64,000 nucleotides of DNA. Source: Kluyvera sp046569695 (GTDB taxonomy: Bacteria; Pseudomonadota; Gammaproteobacteria; Enterobacterales; Enterobacteriaceae). Of this stretch, positions 27,749-36,668 are shown piece after piece. Positions within the stretch are counted from its first letter, which is position 1. Every line of letters begins with the position of its first letter. The stretch spans positions 62,001-126,000 of the forward strand of contig NZ_JBKHUI010000007.1 in assembly GCF_046569695.1 (NCBI RefSeq), given 5' to 3'. Made by a program: the position numbers and the translations under genes. The notes under the pieces were generated by a model, which was not told where the DNA came from, made no database searches, and saw only the letters and a program-made list of their open reading frames with translations.

Positions 27749-28714
27749 ATGACAAAGTTTGCTTTAGTGGGTGATGTTGGGGGCACCAATGCGCGTCTGG
27801 CATTGTGCGATTTAGCCAGCGGTGAAATTTCGCAGGCGAAAACCTATTCCGGCCTGGACTATCCAAGCCTGGAAGCCGTTGTCCGCGTCTATCTCGACGA
27901 GCATAACGTGTCGGTCGAAGACGGCTGTATCGCGATTGCCTGCCCGATTACCGGTGACTGGGTGGCAATGACCAACCACACCTGGCAGTTCTCCATTGCC
28001 GAAATGAAGAAAAACCTCGGTTTCTCGCATCTGGAAATCATCAACGACTTCACCGCGGTCTCCATGGCGATTCCGATGCTGAAAAAAGAGCATCTGATCC
28101 AGTTCGGCGGCACCGAGCCGGTTGAAGGCAAGCCAATCGCCGTTTACGGTGCGGGCACCGGGCTTGGCGTGGCGCACCTGGTGCACGTCGATAAGCGTTG
28201 GGTGAGCCTGCCGGGCGAAGGCGGCCATGTGGACTTCGCGCCAAACAGCGAAGAAGAGGGGATTATCCTTGAAGTGCTGCGCGAAGAGATTGGTCACGTT
28301 TCCGCCGAGCGCGTGCTCTCCGGTCCGGGCCTGGTGAATCTTTACCGGGCGATCGTCAAATCCGACAAGCGCGTGCCGGAAAACTACAAGCCAAAGGATA
28401 TTACCGAACGTGCGCTGGCGGATACCTGCACCGACTGCCGTCGTGCGCTGTCGCTGTTCTGCGTCATCATGGGCCGTTTTGGCGGCGACCTGGCGTTAAC
28501 CCTCGGCACCTTTGGCGGCGTCTATATCGCCGGCGGCATCGTGCCGCGCTTCCTCGAGTTCTTCAAAGCCTCCGGCTTCCGTGGTGGGTTTGAAGATAAA
28601 GGCCGCTTCAAAGATTACGTTCACCCAATCCCGGTCTACCTGATTGTTCATGACAATCCAGGCCTGCTTGGTTCCGGCGCGCATCTTCGTCAAACGTTGG
28701 GGCAGATTCTGTAA
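27749..28714 (+). CDS. glk: Glucokinase
   Basis: An ATP-dependent glucose kinase that phosphorylates non-PTS intracellular glucose. The 321 residues are the same length as E. coli Glk. The N-terminal phosphate loop is GDVGGTNARLALC. The catalytic Asp is in EIINDFTAVS, and the glucose-binding segment is PGEGGHVDF. A strong terminator follows. Confidence 0.98.
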   Translation: MTKFALVGDVGGTNARLALCDLASGEISQAKTYSGLDYPSLEAVVRVYLDEHNVSVEDGCIAIACPITGDWVAMTNHTWQFSIAEMKKNLGFSHLEIINDFTAVSMAIPMLKKEHLIQFGGTEPVEGKPIAVYGAGTGLGVAHLVHVDKRWVSLPGEGGHVDFAPNSEEEGIILEVLREEIGHVSAERVLSGPGLVNLYRAIVKSDKRVPENYKPKDITERALADTCTDCRRALSLFCVIMGRFGGDLALTLGTFGGVYIAGGIVPRFLEFFKASGFRGGFEDKGRFKDYVHPIPVYLIVHDNPGLLGSGAHLRQTLGQIL

Positions 28715-28733
28715 TCTCCCGCCCCTATAAAAC

Positions 28734-28761
28734 AAAAAACCGCGTTCATCGCGGTTTTTTT
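28734..28761 (+). terminator. Bidirectional terminator between glk and mesD
   Basis: The stem AACCGCG/CGCGGTT with loop TTCAT is flanked by A6 and T7. Confidence 0.9.
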
Positions 28762-28764
28762 ATT

Positions 28765-28782
28765 TTTATGCCAGAGGCGGTG
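28765..28782. repeat. 18-bp direct repeat, copy 1 (3' end of mesD)
   Basis: TTTATGCCAGAGGCGGTG contains the last five codons and stop of mesD on the minus strand. An exact copy lies at 30941-30958, upstream of mesX. Confidence 0.85.
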
Positions 28783-29812
28783 TTCGGCCCAGAATCTCTT
28801 TACGGATGATCTCGGCCCCCGCGTTCAACGCCTTGAGCTTGCCGCGTGCTACCTGACGAGGCAACGGCGCCATGCCGCAGTTGGTGGACGGGTAGAGGTT
28901 CTCTGCATCCACAAACTGCAGGGCTTTGCGCAGCGTATTGGCCACTTCTTCAGGCGTTTCAATCGCGTGGTTTGCCACATCAATCGCGCCAACCATCACC
29001 TTTTTACCGCGAATCAACTCCAGCAGATCCATCGGTACGCGGGAGTTATGGCACTCCAGCGAGATAATATCGATATTGGACGACTGCAGTTTCGGGAACG
29101 CTTCTTCGTACTGGCGCCACTCTGAGCCCAGCGTTTTTTTCCAGTCGGTGTTGGCTTTAATGCCGTAGCCGTAGCAGATGTGTACCGCGGTTTCACACTT
29201 CAGCCCCTGAATGGCGCGCTCTAAGGCGGCGATGCCCCAGTCGTTGACTTCATCAAAGAAGACATTAAATGCAGGTTCATCGAACTGAATGATATCCACG
29301 CCAGCGGCTTCTAATTCACGGGCTTCCTGGTTAAGGATTTTGGCAAATTCCCACGCCAGTTTTTCGCGGCTTTTATAGTGGTTGTCGTACAGCGTATCAA
29401 TCATGGTCATCGGACCTGGCAGCGCCCATTTGATCGGCTGTTTGGTGAGCTGACGCAGGTAGCGTGCGTCTTCAACAAAGACCGGTTTCTGACGCGCCAC
29501 TTCACCAACCACCGTCGGCACGCTCGCATCGTAGCGATTACGAATTTTTACGATCTCGCGTTTTTCAAAATCAACGCCGCTTAGGTGCTCAATAAAGGTA
29601 GTGACAAAGTGCTGACGGGTCTGCTCGCCGTCGCTGACGATATCGATACCGGCCAGCAGCTGTTCCTGTAGGGAGAGACGCAGCGCATCCTGTTTCCCTT
29701 CAATTAACTCGTCGTTCTGCAGTTTCCACGGAGACCATAGCGTCTCGGGTTGCGCCAGCCAGGAAGGTTTCGGCAGGCTGCCGGCGGTGGAAGTAGGGAG
29801 CAATGTTTTCAT
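28766..29812 (-). CDS. mesD: Folate-independent methionine synthase MesD
   Basis: A 348-residue protein homologous to the catalytic C-terminal half of MetE but lacking its N-terminal folate half. It is predicted to methylate homocysteine without methyl-folate. Zinc-ligand positions resemble MetE: His and Cys in HICYGYG and the distal Cys in STNCGMAPLP. The gene 26 bp upstream encodes a DUF1852 protein; DUF1852 (MesX) is the reported oxygen-dependent partner of MesD-type synthases. The start MKTLLPTSTAGSLPK was chosen because the TIM-barrel homology begins there. Confidence 0.88.
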   Translation of the reverse strand: MKTLLPTSTAGSLPKPSWLAQPETLWSPWKLQNDELIEGKQDALRLSLQEQLLAGIDIVSDGEQTRQHFVTTFIEHLSGVDFEKREIVKIRNRYDASVPTVVGEVARQKPVFVEDARYLRQLTKQPIKWALPGPMTMIDTLYDNHYKSREKLAWEFAKILNQEARELEAAGVDIIQFDEPAFNVFFDEVNDWGIAALERAIQGLKCETAVHICYGYGIKANTDWKKTLGSEWRQYEEAFPKLQSSNIDIISLECHNSRVPMDLLELIRGKKVMVGAIDVANHAIETPEEVANTLRKALQFVDAENLYPSTNCGMAPLPRQVARGKLKALNAGAEIIRKEILGRTPPLA

Positions 29813-29838
29813 ATTCGATAACCTGGTATTTTCGTTAA

Positions 29839-30822
29839 TCAAAGAGCGTAGCTTGCGGACCATTGCTCAAGAATGTTCTGGTAAGGCTTAATAAAGTGCT
29901 CTTCGGTAAATTTGCCCTGCTCAATCGCTAACCGGCTACGCTCTTCGCGGTCGTAAACAATTTTGGTTAATGAGTGATCCTGCTGGTTCAGGTCTGGCTG
30001 ATAGCACAGGCCCGCCGCTGAGTTGGCATTGTAAATTTCCGGGCGATAAATCTTCTGGAACGTCTCCATGGTGCTGATGGTGCTGATTAGCTCCAGGCTG
30101 GTGTAATCCGCCAGCAGGTCACCGGAGAAGAAGAAGGCCAGTGGTGCGACGCTGTTTTTCGGCATGAAATAGCGCACCTTCAGGCCCATCTTGCCGAAGT
30201 ACTGCTCAGTCAGCGACGCGCTGCTCGGCTGATATTCAATGCCCAGTACCGGATGTTCATTGCCGGTACGGCGGTAGACGTCTTTGCTGGACACGCTCAG
30301 GCAGATAACCGGCGATTTTTTAAAGTTTGCTTTGTACTCTGCAGAGTTAGCGAAGAGCTTAAAGATATTGCCGTGCAGGTCGCCGAAGGTATCCGGGATG
30401 TTAAATTCCGTACGGTTTTTATTATGTTCTAACAGCAGTACGCTGAAGTCATAATCCCGCACGTAGGACGAGAAGTTATTGCCGACTATCCCTTCGATAC
30501 GCTCGTTGGTTTGCTTATCAACAATATGTGTTTTCAAAATTTCGATGGCCGGGAAGGCGTTCGTTTTCCCTTCTGCATCGATATTCATTTCGACAGAGAT
30601 AATCTCCAGCTCAACGGCATAGCGATCGCCTTTCGGATTATCCCAATGCGCTAAGGTATTGAAACGGTTATCAATCATCTTCAGCGTATTGCGCAGGTTC
30701 TCCTGACGATTTTCCCCACGGGCCAGGTTCGCGAAGTTGGTGGTAATACGCGTATTTTCCGCCGGGTTATAGTTCTCGTCGAAACGGCTGCTTTTAATCG
30801 TAAAGGTAAATTCTTTGTTCAT
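29839..30822 (-). CDS. mesX: DUF1852 protein MesX, partner of MesD
   Basis: A 327-residue DUF1852 protein, needed with MesD for folate-independent methionine synthesis in other bacteria. The start MNKEFTFTIKS follows family alignment from memory; an ATG 12 bp upstream or a GTG at 30864 are alternatives, and none has a strong ribosome site. It forms a two-gene operon with mesD. The methyl donor of this pathway is, to my knowledge, unknown. Confidence 0.86.
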   Translation of the reverse strand: MNKEFTFTIKSSRFDENYNPAENTRITTNFANLARGENRQENLRNTLKMIDNRFNTLAHWDNPKGDRYAVELEIISVEMNIDAEGKTNAFPAIEILKTHIVDKQTNERIEGIVGNNFSSYVRDYDFSVLLLEHNKNRTEFNIPDTFGDLHGNIFKLFANSAEYKANFKKSPVICLSVSSKDVYRRTGNEHPVLGIEYQPSSASLTEQYFGKMGLKVRYFMPKNSVAPLAFFFSGDLLADYTSLELISTISTMETFQKIYRPEIYNANSAAGLCYQPDLNQQDHSLTKIVYDREERSRLAIEQGKFTEEHFIKPYQNILEQWSASYAL

Positions 30823-30940
30823 CGCGTCTTGCATCCCGAGTGCTGAAATGAAAATTAAAATCACGTCCTGGTATCCAGAGTTTGTGCCCTGGTCTGCTCA
30901 TTCAGCAGTCTTAATGTTGCCGATAAGTTAATGTTGATAA

Positions 30941-30958
30941 TTTATGCCAGAGGCGGTG
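30941..30958. repeat. 18-bp direct repeat, copy 2 (upstream of mesX)
   Basis: Identical to 28765-28782 and in the same orientation. It contains the mesD 3' end sequence without the gene. Together the copies bracket mesX-mesD (about 2.2 kb). Confidence 0.85.
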
Positions 30959-31089
30959 GAAGAGGGAAAGCGACTTAATTTCATTGCAACATGAGAGAAG
31001 TTCATGGTGGTGGTCACCGGGAAGGTGAAAAACATTCATTTTGCGTATAATGCGCTTTCGATTCGCTCAACAACTTTGTACTGACGACG

Positions 31090-31434
31090 ATGAATCTCAA
31101 TCGCTTTTGTTATTTGCTGTTGGTGTTGGCGGCTCTTGCCAGCGTTTTTACACCCTATCCGGTTGTAGCGTGGTTCCTGCTGGCTAACGTTCTGACGCTG
31201 GTGATTTACGGCGCCGATAAACTGGCGGCTCGTCAGGGTTGGCGTAGAGTGCCGGAGGCCACACTGCTGGCGTTTGGCGTGGTGGGCGGTTGGCCCGGTG
31301 CGCTGATGGGACAGCAGGTTTTTCGCCATAAAACGCAAAAACAGCCGTTTAAAACCTATTTTATTATCAGTGTGATAGTGAACATCGTGGCGATGATCGC
31401 GTTGTATCTACTGCTGAATAAGGGAGGGGTATGA
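31090..31434 (+). CDS. DUF1294 small membrane protein
   Basis: A 114-residue protein with three or four hydrophobic segments and the DUF1294 core YGADKLAA...R.PE.TLL..G..GGWPGAL.GQ..FRHKT.K. Function unknown. Its last 4 bp overlap the start of the next gene (ATGA), so the two are probably translationally coupled. Confidence 0.85.
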   Translation: MNLNRFCYLLLVLAALASVFTPYPVVAWFLLANVLTLVIYGADKLAARQGWRRVPEATLLAFGVVGGWPGALMGQQVFRHKTQKQPFKTYFIISVIVNIVAMIALYLLLNKGGV

Positions 31435-31958
31435 ACCTTTATCTTATTGACCAGAAGGGCGGCTTAGCGTTGCAGCAAGGCGGCAGCGTTGTGGCTGAGT
31501 TTGATAACGGCAAGATGCTTGAACTGGCAGAAAGCCAGCAGCCGTTACCGGCGGAAATTCCAGACGGTATTCATATCTGGGGCGGGCGGATGCCCTCTGC
31601 CTCCTCGGCTGACACCGCGTTTTCGACGCTGAACATCATGCCGGTGGCATCAAATGGCGTGATTATCTCCCCGCATCATGAAAATAATTCCACTTCGGGC
31701 GGCGGTATTGTGCTGTTTATTGCCAAAGCTGATGGCGCCCTGCAGCCGGTGAAAGAGAATAAACTGCTGATTGAGCTGAACAATGGCAAAACGCTGGAAG
31801 TCATGCCCGACTACGCCAATAAGGGGCTGCTTATCTGGGGAGGGCGTGAACCTATCGCCGGGCTGCCGCTGGAATATACCCGAAAACGAACTGAAAGCCT
31901 GGGGCTCTTCCCGCTTGCGGCTAATGTTGTTCATCTCTTTCCCTATCGATTGGTGTAA
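31431..31958 (+). CDS. Uncharacterised protein with a tandem-duplicated ~80-residue domain
   Basis: A 175-residue protein I do not recognise. Residues 2-82 and 92-173 align with each other: FDNGKMLEL...IHIWGGRMP and LNNGKTLEV...LLIWGGREP, then LNIMPVASNGVIISP and LGLFPLAANVVHLFP. No signal peptide or membrane segment is apparent. It overlaps the DUF1294 gene by 4 bp. A soluble beta-rich repeat protein is likely, function unknown. Confidence 0.75.
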   Translation: MNLYLIDQKGGLALQQGGSVVAEFDNGKMLELAESQQPLPAEIPDGIHIWGGRMPSASSADTAFSTLNIMPVASNGVIISPHHENNSTSGGGIVLFIAKADGALQPVKENKLLIELNNGKTLEVMPDYANKGLLIWGGREPIAGLPLEYTRKRTESLGLFPLAANVVHLFPYRLV

Positions 31959-31983
31959 CGCTCCGGGAGAGTGCGCGCTAACT

Positions 31984-32016
31984 GCCGGATGATGGCGTAA
32001 ATGCCTTATCCGGCTT
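31984..32016. repeat. Single REP-like element
   Basis: GCCGGATGATGGCG and CCTTATCCGGC form the imperfect REP palindrome between convergent genes. Confidence 0.7.
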
Positions 32017-32036
32017 ACCGTTCATGACATAATGAA

Positions 32037-32552
32037 TTAATGCTCGCTATCGGTGTGCGGTTTTTCCGGCGTCGATGTGGCATTGTTTTCGCGTAACAGT
32101 CGCTGCATCCGGTTGTGCTGCCATTGGGCAATTCGTTCCCGGAGGACAAAGGTTCTCAGTCCGCGAAGGGCGATAAGCGAACCCCAGATAAGGGTAACTA
32201 TCAGCGACCAATAGCTGCCTGGCGAGTAAAAGTAGTTTACCGCCATCAGCCCGGCGCAGACCAGAACGGCAATGGTCAGAGCGCGGTAGAAGTGCGCCTC
32301 CTCCTGCACGCGATGTCTGGCATCGTGGATCCGGGTATCCAGCGCCTCGCTTGCTGCTTCCGTCCCTTCCGACAGTTCTGATACCGTCACGTTAAATACC
32401 GAGGCCAACGCGCTGATGGTTTCCAGCCCCGGCGTGTGCCCACTTTCAATGCGCTGTACCGTTCTTACCGACAGAGAGGCCAGTTGCGCCAGCTGTTCCT
32501 GTGACCATGCATTTTTGAGTCGGTAGGCTTTAATTTTTTCACTCGTACTCAT
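32037..32552 (-). CDS. XRE-family HTH regulator with C-terminal 2TM domain
   Basis: A 171-residue protein. The N-terminal XRE HTH (residues 7-60) contains SQEQLAQLASLSVRTVQRIESG. Two membrane segments (about 92-108 and 113-131) follow, then a basic tail. The ATG at 32552 was taken because upstream codons are Cys-rich and not family-like. This architecture suggests a membrane-associated regulator; its targets are unknown. Confidence 0.8.
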   Translation of the reverse strand: MSTSEKIKAYRLKNAWSQEQLAQLASLSVRTVQRIESGHTPGLETISALASVFNVTVSELSEGTEAASEALDTRIHDARHRVQEEAHFYRALTIAVLVCAGLMAVNYFYSPGSYWSLIVTLIWGSLIALRGLRTFVLRERIAQWQHNRMQRLLRENNATSTPEKPHTDSEH

Positions 32553-32766
32553 TGCTGTTGCCTCGTAGATATGGGATAGGAACAGTCTTGCACATCTTTT
32601 CTCGCAGCGGCACGACAGGCAGGCGACACCAACCTGACAGCTGCCCGACACCTTATTTAGGGTAGTTTTTTAAACCCACAAAGCACAGGTAAAATTCGCT
32701 ATACCGTCCAGGATAACGGATGATAAAAGCATTAACGTACAGAGAGAATAGAAAAGGGAAAGCGCT

Positions 32767-33072
32767 GTGTTGAAAAAGTTGGTCACCGGGCAACTGAGTT
32801 TGCCAATGACGTTTTGGGGATGGGGATTTTGTGGCGGGCTGGTTTTGGGGCTGATTGGCCTTGCGGGCATTCATACCACCCATGCCGCGCTGGTTCCGTT
32901 GTCTTACCTTTTAAAAATTGTTCTGTTTTGTGCCGTACTGTCCGGCGTGACGTTTATTCTGCGTAGAAAAATAACGGTATTCGGGAGCCTGGCTTTTCTG
33001 GTGTTTCTGGTTCAGGTCATCCTCAATATCATCATGTTTATCGGACTTTATTCATTATTTTTTATCTGGTAG
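32767..33072 (+). CDS. Small hydrophobic membrane protein, uncharacterised
   Basis: A 101-residue protein with a GTG or TTG start after AAAGGGAAAG. Three hydrophobic segments lie at about 18-36, 44-62 and 72-98. I do not recognise a family. It is divergent from the XRE-2TM gene, so it could be its regulatory partner; this is inference only. Confidence 0.65.
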   Translation: MLKKLVTGQLSLPMTFWGWGFCGGLVLGLIGLAGIHTTHAALVPLSYLLKIVLFCAVLSGVTFILRRKITVFGSLAFLVFLVQVILNIIMFIGLYSLFFIW

Positions 33073-33218
33073 CGCCATTCTCGTTTGCGTCGACGTCTCG
33101 CTTTATATCGCTAAGGGTAAACTGCTCGGCGTTGATGCCATTATTTACGTCAGCCGGAAAAGGATTCAGGCGAGTTTGCAAGGGGCTTAAAGGCGTGTGA
33201 GTGACCTGGGTGAAAGCG

Positions 33219-33791
33219 TTACTGTGTTGCCGTTACAAGCTGTAGCTGAGGATAGCGTTCCAGCCATCTTTTTATCACAACCCGCTCTCTGAAAACGGCG
33301 AGCTTATCCCGCTCAAACGGGGGCGTCGGCCTGAGGCGGAGTTCAAACAGGTCGCGAAGCCCATAAGGGGCAATACTCTCAATAAGACCTGAAGGTGCGA
33401 TTCTGACGGCCACCGCCGTCGCGGTTTCGGGCCAGAAGCTCAGCGCATGCTCCGTTGAGTAATAGGGTGAGTTGCCGTTATGGTGATGCATTCTGGCCTG
33501 ATTCTTCACTGACCAGTCAAATGCTGAGGTCAGTTGCCGAAGCTTTTCTTCCAGGCGTCGATCCTCATCCGGGCTGCACTGATTTTCATCGAAGAACACC
33601 ACATCCACGTCACCTGCTACGGGGCGTGGGCTAAACCCATGAAGGTGATCCCATACTGCTTCCCGCACAAATCCGGCGCCGATCCAGCCGTCCCTGAGCC
33701 CCAGGGTTTGCACCGTATGAAGCGCCTGCATTCTGCCAGGGTCGGCAAGTAAAAGTCTCTGTAAGGTCTCCTGGTAGGGCATCGCTTTCAT
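33219..33791 (-). CDS. Nucleotidyltransferase-family protein (PF06042-type)
   Basis: A 190-residue protein. The pol-beta-like motif GAGFVREAVWD followed by DVDVVFFD gives the expected DxD metal site. The C-terminal part DLFELRLRPTPPF..RDKLAVFRERV..KRW..RYP is typical of this family (formerly DUF925). The substrate is unknown. It is convergent with the small membrane gene. Confidence 0.83.
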   Translation of the reverse strand: MKAMPYQETLQRLLLADPGRMQALHTVQTLGLRDGWIGAGFVREAVWDHLHGFSPRPVAGDVDVVFFDENQCSPDEDRRLEEKLRQLTSAFDWSVKNQARMHHHNGNSPYYSTEHALSFWPETATAVAVRIAPSGLIESIAPYGLRDLFELRLRPTPPFERDKLAVFRERVVIKRWLERYPQLQLVTATQ

Positions 33792-33827
33792 CTACAGAAT
33801 ATCCCTTTAACGTCACACGTCCCCGAG

Positions 33828-34565
33828 CTAGAGATGCATAATCTGGCGAAACTCTTTCACCTTGCTGCGGCTTACCGGCACCTGAAATTCCAGGTCACGC
33901 AGGCGCAGAATGTAGGTGTTATTAAACCACGGCTCTATCTCGCGAATTTTATTCAGGTTGACGCAATAGGAGCGGTGGCAGCGGAAAAACTGGCTGGCCG
34001 GTAGCCTGGCGCAAAATTCGGTGATGTTTATCGGCATCACGTACGACTCGCGCTTGGTGTAGACAAACGTCATCTTCTCATGCGCTTCGGCGTAGTAGAT
34101 GTCGTTTACCGGGGTCACGATGATGCGTTCGTCTTTAATCAAGTTAATGGTGTCGTTTTCACGCGGCGCGCTGCTGGCCACATTGACGCTGCCGGACTGC
34201 TGCTGTTGCCAGCTGGCTTCCAGCTTTTGCAGCATGGTGACGATGCGTGATTCCTGATACGGCTTCAGAATATAGTCGAACGCTTCCAGCTCAAAGGCCT
34301 CAACTGCGTGCTCTTTCCACGCGGTGATAAAGACGATAAACGGCTTATGGGCAAACTGGCTGATGTTCTGCGCCAGCAGCACGCCGTCCAGCGACGGAAT
34401 ATTGATGTCGAGGAAAATGGCATCCACTTTGTTGTGCTGCAAAAATTTCAGCACGTCGAGCCCGTCGTCAAACGTCCCGACAATCTCCATCTGGCTATGC
34501 TGCTGAATCAGCCAGGTAAGCTCCTGCTGCGCCAGGAATTCATCTTCGACAATGATGACTTTCAT
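33828..34565 (-). CDS. pyrR: LytTR-type response regulator PyrR (YpdB)
   Basis: The response regulator of the pyruvate-sensing YpdA/YpdB (PyrSR) pair. It has 245 residues. The receiver domain has its phospho-acceptor Asp53 in FLDINIP and the conserved Lys in FDYILKPY. The C-terminal LytTR DNA-binding domain contains FFRCHRSYCVNL. It lies 12 bp downstream of its sensor gene. In E. coli it activates yhjX, which is not in this window. Confidence 0.93.
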   Translation of the reverse strand: MKVIIVEDEFLAQQELTWLIQQHSQMEIVGTFDDGLDVLKFLQHNKVDAIFLDINIPSLDGVLLAQNISQFAHKPFIVFITAWKEHAVEAFELEAFDYILKPYQESRIVTMLQKLEASWQQQQSGSVNVASSAPRENDTINLIKDERIIVTPVNDIYYAEAHEKMTFVYTKRESYVMPINITEFCARLPASQFFRCHRSYCVNLNKIREIEPWFNNTYILRLRDLEFQVPVSRSKVKEFRQIMHL

Positions 34566-34577
34566 GTAAACTCCGGG

Positions 34578-36275
34578 TTAGGGCAATAACGTGGCGGCGG
34601 CCGGTACGGGCGTACGCTGGTTAGGAATATAGAACGACATTTCCGTGCCCGGCTCCAGACGGCGAATATGCAACCCTTCACCGTACAGCAGTTTGACGCG
34701 GTGGTGCACGTTGAGCAGGCCTATCTTATTCCCCGGCATTTCGTTGGCTTCAACCCGCGCAATCACCAGCGGGTCGATACCCGGCCCGGTATCGCGCACG
34801 CCAATGCGCACGCGGTTGCCGGACTCCGTCACGCTGATGGTGACCACGCCTTTCCCCTTGCTGCGCTGAATACCGTGCACGATGGCGTTTTCCACCAATG
34901 GCTGGATCAGCAGGCTCGGGATAAGGCAGTTCACCTCATCATCAATATCATAAATGACCGTGAGCTTATCGCCGAAACGCGCCTGTTCGATGGCAATATA
35001 GTCTTTAATCTGGTACAGCTCTTTACGAATATCAATCTGCTCATCATCTTTTAATTCAATGTTATAGCGCAGGTAGCGCGAGAGATTGAAAATCAGCTGC
35101 CGGGCGGTGTCCGGGTTCATGCGGATCGATGAAGAAATCGCATTCAGGGCGTTAAACAGAAAATGGGGATTGATCTTACTTTGCAGCGCGCGCAGCTCTG
35201 CCTTATTTGCCATTTCCCGCAGCTGTTCAGCGCGAGAAACTTCCAGTTGGGTAGATATAATTTGCGATAACCCTATTGCCATCTCCTGCAGTGAAGAGGT
35301 GATCTGGTGCGCGTGGCAGTAGTAAATTTTTAGCGTACCAGTGACGACCCCTTTCTCGGAAAGTGGGATCACCAGCATCGAGTGAATTTCCGGCGTACGA
35401 TAGGCTTCATCATTGTTTTTAATGATGATTTCGTTGTTGTTGATCGCCTGTCTGGTGGTGGGGCTGATGGCGTCGTCGTTATTGTGGTAGTTATCTTCCC
35501 CCACGCCGACGTAGGCCAGCACCCGGTCGGTATTGGTGATCGCTACCGCATCGGCGTGAATATCCTGACGGATGATGTCGCAAATTTGACGCAGCGTGTC
35601 GCTGTTTATCTGGCGAAACAGCGGCAGCGTTTTGTTGGCGATATCCAGCGCCAGCTTGGCCTGGCGTGCGGCGCTGGCCTCTTTTTCCCCCTCAACGCTC
35701 TGCACCAGCAGGACGATAAAGCCGATACAGACGCTGCCGGCAATCATCGGGACGCCGATTTTCGACACAATATCGACCCCAAGCGCCGTGGTTGGTGCAA
35801 AAAGGATAACCAGAATCATCGTGCCTGTTTCGCATAACATTCCGCCGAGGATCCCTACGCGCCAATGCCGTTCTTTTGGGATTTTGCGGTGAATGATGCC
35901 CGAAATAATGCCTGCGGCGATGGTGGTAATAAAACAAGGAATGGCGGTCACTCCGCCGATATCGCTTAAATAGCGGTACGCGCCGGCGATGATGCCGGTA
36001 ATGATACCTACCCAAGGACCGAAGAGGATCCCCGCGGACATCACCGAAATAATCCTGACGTTGACCAGCGATCCCTCTACCGGCACACCGGACCAGGTGC
36101 TGAAGATGGCGAACATCGAGAAGATAACCGTTACCGCCAGCAGCTCTTTCGGAGTGTGCGCTGATTTATGCAGTAGTTCGCGGAACAGACGGATGCGAAT
36201 CAGGAAAAAAAGACAGATCAGCATTAATGCGGCCCGGTCATAGACCGCGAGCAGCATATCGAGTATTTCGTGCAT
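34578..36275 (-). CDS. pyrS: LytS-type sensor histidine kinase PyrS (YpdA)
   Basis: A pyruvate-sensing membrane kinase. The ATG at 36275 gives 565 residues, the E. coli length. The N-terminal 5TM-LYT sensor domain occupies about residues 1-200, followed by a GAF domain, the phospho-acceptor region KINPHFLFNALN and an HATPase with NAIVHGI and DTGPGI. It is the first gene of a pyrS-pyrR operon divergent from alaC. Confidence 0.93.
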   Translation of the reverse strand: MHEILDMLLAVYDRAALMLICLFFLIRIRLFRELLHKSAHTPKELLAVTVIFSMFAIFSTWSGVPVEGSLVNVRIISVMSAGILFGPWVGIITGIIAGAYRYLSDIGGVTAIPCFITTIAAGIISGIIHRKIPKERHWRVGILGGMLCETGTMILVILFAPTTALGVDIVSKIGVPMIAGSVCIGFIVLLVQSVEGEKEASAARQAKLALDIANKTLPLFRQINSDTLRQICDIIRQDIHADAVAITNTDRVLAYVGVGEDNYHNNDDAISPTTRQAINNNEIIIKNNDEAYRTPEIHSMLVIPLSEKGVVTGTLKIYYCHAHQITSSLQEMAIGLSQIISTQLEVSRAEQLREMANKAELRALQSKINPHFLFNALNAISSSIRMNPDTARQLIFNLSRYLRYNIELKDDEQIDIRKELYQIKDYIAIEQARFGDKLTVIYDIDDEVNCLIPSLLIQPLVENAIVHGIQRSKGKGVVTISVTESGNRVRIGVRDTGPGIDPLVIARVEANEMPGNKIGLLNVHHRVKLLYGEGLHIRRLEPGTEMSFYIPNQRTPVPAAATLLP

Positions 36276-36668
36276 GGGGGAGCGCCGAATGTTTTCAGGA
36301 AAGGTCTTATGATAAGAAACCCGACGGCGGATGACCAGCGGTACGCATGAATAGGGATAAACCCTATTTTTAAAAGGGGATTGATAGAAGAAATGAATCA
36401 TTAAGGTGAGATCATAAATTTTCGACCTATCAGCACAGTTTTGATGAAAATAACTAGATAATATATTGTTATGTATATGTTTTAATTTCTCTGATTTTGA
36501 CCGCTAGTGATTAATTCCCATTCGTAAACCTTCCCCTTTTCGCCACGGAAATATTTTTTTACCTCCCCCCTCGACAGCGCCAATTTTTTCAGGTTATTTT
36601 CTAGTCATGCCACATCGGTGGCAGCGTCGCTCGAACGGTTCGGGCGCTAACGTAAATCTGAGGAACCT
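36276..36668. other. Intergenic region between pyrS and alaC
   Basis: This 393-bp stretch holds divergent promoters and no convincing gene. It is A+T rich around 36410-36490 and 36540-36600. The alaC-proximal 60 bp carry two hairpins. Confidence 0.6.
36608..36647 (+). promoter_or_regulatory. Tandem hairpins in the alaC leader
   Basis: TGCCAC-ATCG-GTGGCA (36608-36623) is followed by CGCTCGAAC paired with GTTCGGGCG (36627-36645). Both lie within 60 bp of the alaC ATG. No U-run follows, so the role, if any, is not simple termination. Confidence 0.4.

Noticed and set aside
33073..33235. About 50-codon open frame on the minus strand after the nucleotidyltransferase gene (reads AFTQVTHTPLSPLQ...)
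   Set aside because: Protein-like composition but no ATG/GTG start and no ribosome site; probably chance or a relic too short to call.
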